Assembly: GCA_030040215.1 (NCBI GenBank)
Contig: JASHUD010000139.1
Span: 1 to 5,969 of the forward strand
Direction: 5' to 3'
Origin: Methylovirgula sp.
Lineage (GTDB): Bacteria > Pseudomonadota > Alphaproteobacteria > Rhizobiales > Beijerinckiaceae
Length of the DNA: 5,969 nucleotides
This document shows, in pieces, positions 5,482 to 5,969 of the stretch (its first letter is position 1; every line of letters begins with the position of its first letter). The notes beneath the pieces were generated by a model, which searched no databases, was not told where the DNA came from, and saw only the letters and a program-made list of their open reading frames with translations. Position numbers and translations under genes: made by a program.

Positions 5482-5969
5482 GTGGAACTCGCGGGCGTTC
5501 TTTTCTTCCCGGCGCTGGCCTGCGCGCTGTCGCTTTCGCCGCTCGGCGGCCATGGACGTGCCGCGCCGATCACGCTCGTCGGGACCATCATCGTCTTTGT
5601 GCTCGCGGTTCGTGTCGCGATCGCGGCGGCGCACGGCGGACACATCGAAGCGCTCGGCGGATGGCTGACCTGCGACGGGTTGGGCGCGCTCGTTCTCGGC
5701 CTCGTCGCATTGGTCGCGATGACCGCGGCGCTGTTCTCATGGAGCTACATCCGGATCCGCGCCGCGCACGGCGGCAAGCGCAAGGAACAGAACTATTACG
5801 GGCTCTACAACCTCTTCGTCATGTCGCTTCTGGCTGTGCCGGTGCTCGCGAACGTCGCATTGATGTGGGTCGCGGTCGAGCTCACGACGTTGCTCTCGGC
5901 TTTCCTTGTCGGTTTCGAGGACACGCCGGAAGCGCTCGAAGCGGCATGGAAATATGTCATATTGACAAC
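5482..5969 (+). CDS. hyfF: Hydrogenase-4 component F (HyfF, NuoL/M/N-like antiporter subunit), 3' end outside the window
   Basis: A GTG start at 5482, one base after the hyfE stop, with GGAGG six bases upstream (5471-5475), opens a frame with no stop through the window end (162 codons). It has several hydrophobic helices, a charged loop RAAHGGKRKEQNYYGLYN (93-110), then LFVMSLLAVPVLANVALMWV, AVELTTLLSAFLVGF with Glu133, and EDTPEALEAAWKYVILT with Lys157. The VELTTLLSA and AxxAAWKYxxLT segments are characteristic of HyfF and of the Mrp-antiporter-type proton pumping subunits of complex I. Glu133 corresponds to the conserved membrane Glu of those subunits. The family is about 480-530 residues, so about a third is visible. 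Genes for the peripheral subunits (NuoC/D-like large subunit, NuoB-like subunit) would be expected next, beyond the window. Confidence 0.9.
   Translation, partial: MELAGVLFFPALACALSLSPLGGHGRAAPITLVGTIIVFVLAVRVAIAAAHGGHIEALGGWLTCDGLGALVLGLVALVAMTAALFSWSYIRIRAAHGGKRKEQNYYGLYNLFVMSLLAVPVLANVALMWVAVELTTLLSAFLVGFEDTPEALEAAWKYVILT

Noticed and set aside
1..5969. CRISPR arrays, tRNA or rRNA genes, insertion sequences
   Set aside because: I saw no regularly spaced repeats, tRNA-like folds, rRNA sequence or transposase in either strand.

Overview
The window is GC-rich with strongly GC-biased third codon positions. Gene families and style suggest an alphaproteobacterium, probably of the Hyphomicrobiales; this is an inference from style and family membership, since no taxonomic marker is present. 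All supported genes are on the + strand.

Left part (1-848): the 3' end of a PRPP-binding phosphoribosyltransferase gene, cut by the window edge, followed 35 bases later by a short HPF/RaiA-family ribosome-associated protein. The pair looks like a small stress or stationary-phase group. Next comes a 53-bp imperfect palindrome (896-948) that carries a sigma70-like promoter and looks like an operator. Downstream are a small single-pass membrane protein (988-1254) and an exported DUF1254/DUF1214 protein (1308-2798), plausibly one transcription unit.

Middle part (2799-3606): gene decay. Two relics of different alpha/beta hydrolases lie in tandem. The first keeps only a C-terminal half with the catalytic Asp and His regions. 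The second keeps an N-terminal part broken by frameshifts and a deletion, and ends at an Asp-nucleophile elbow of the haloalkane dehalogenase/epoxide hydrolase type. The 112 bases between the relics (3214-3325) show nothing I can name.

Right part (3595-5969): the most interesting segment. A promoter embedded in the end of the second relic is followed by a clear fluoride riboswitch (crcB motif, 3634-3683). Its 3' strand can instead pair with a downstream Shine-Dalgarno, as expected for a translational ON switch. That Shine-Dalgarno serves a 39-codon open frame ending in an ATGA overlap with hyfC, whose own ribosome site lies in a second hairpin. Then follow hyfC, hyfE and the start of hyfF, tightly packed: membrane subunits of a hydrogenase-4/formate-hydrogenlyase-like, complex I-related complex. 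hyfB, which precedes hyfC in the E. coli hyf operon, is absent from its expected place. The layout suggests that an ion-translocating membrane complex is induced by fluoride, with translation relayed through a short leader ORF.
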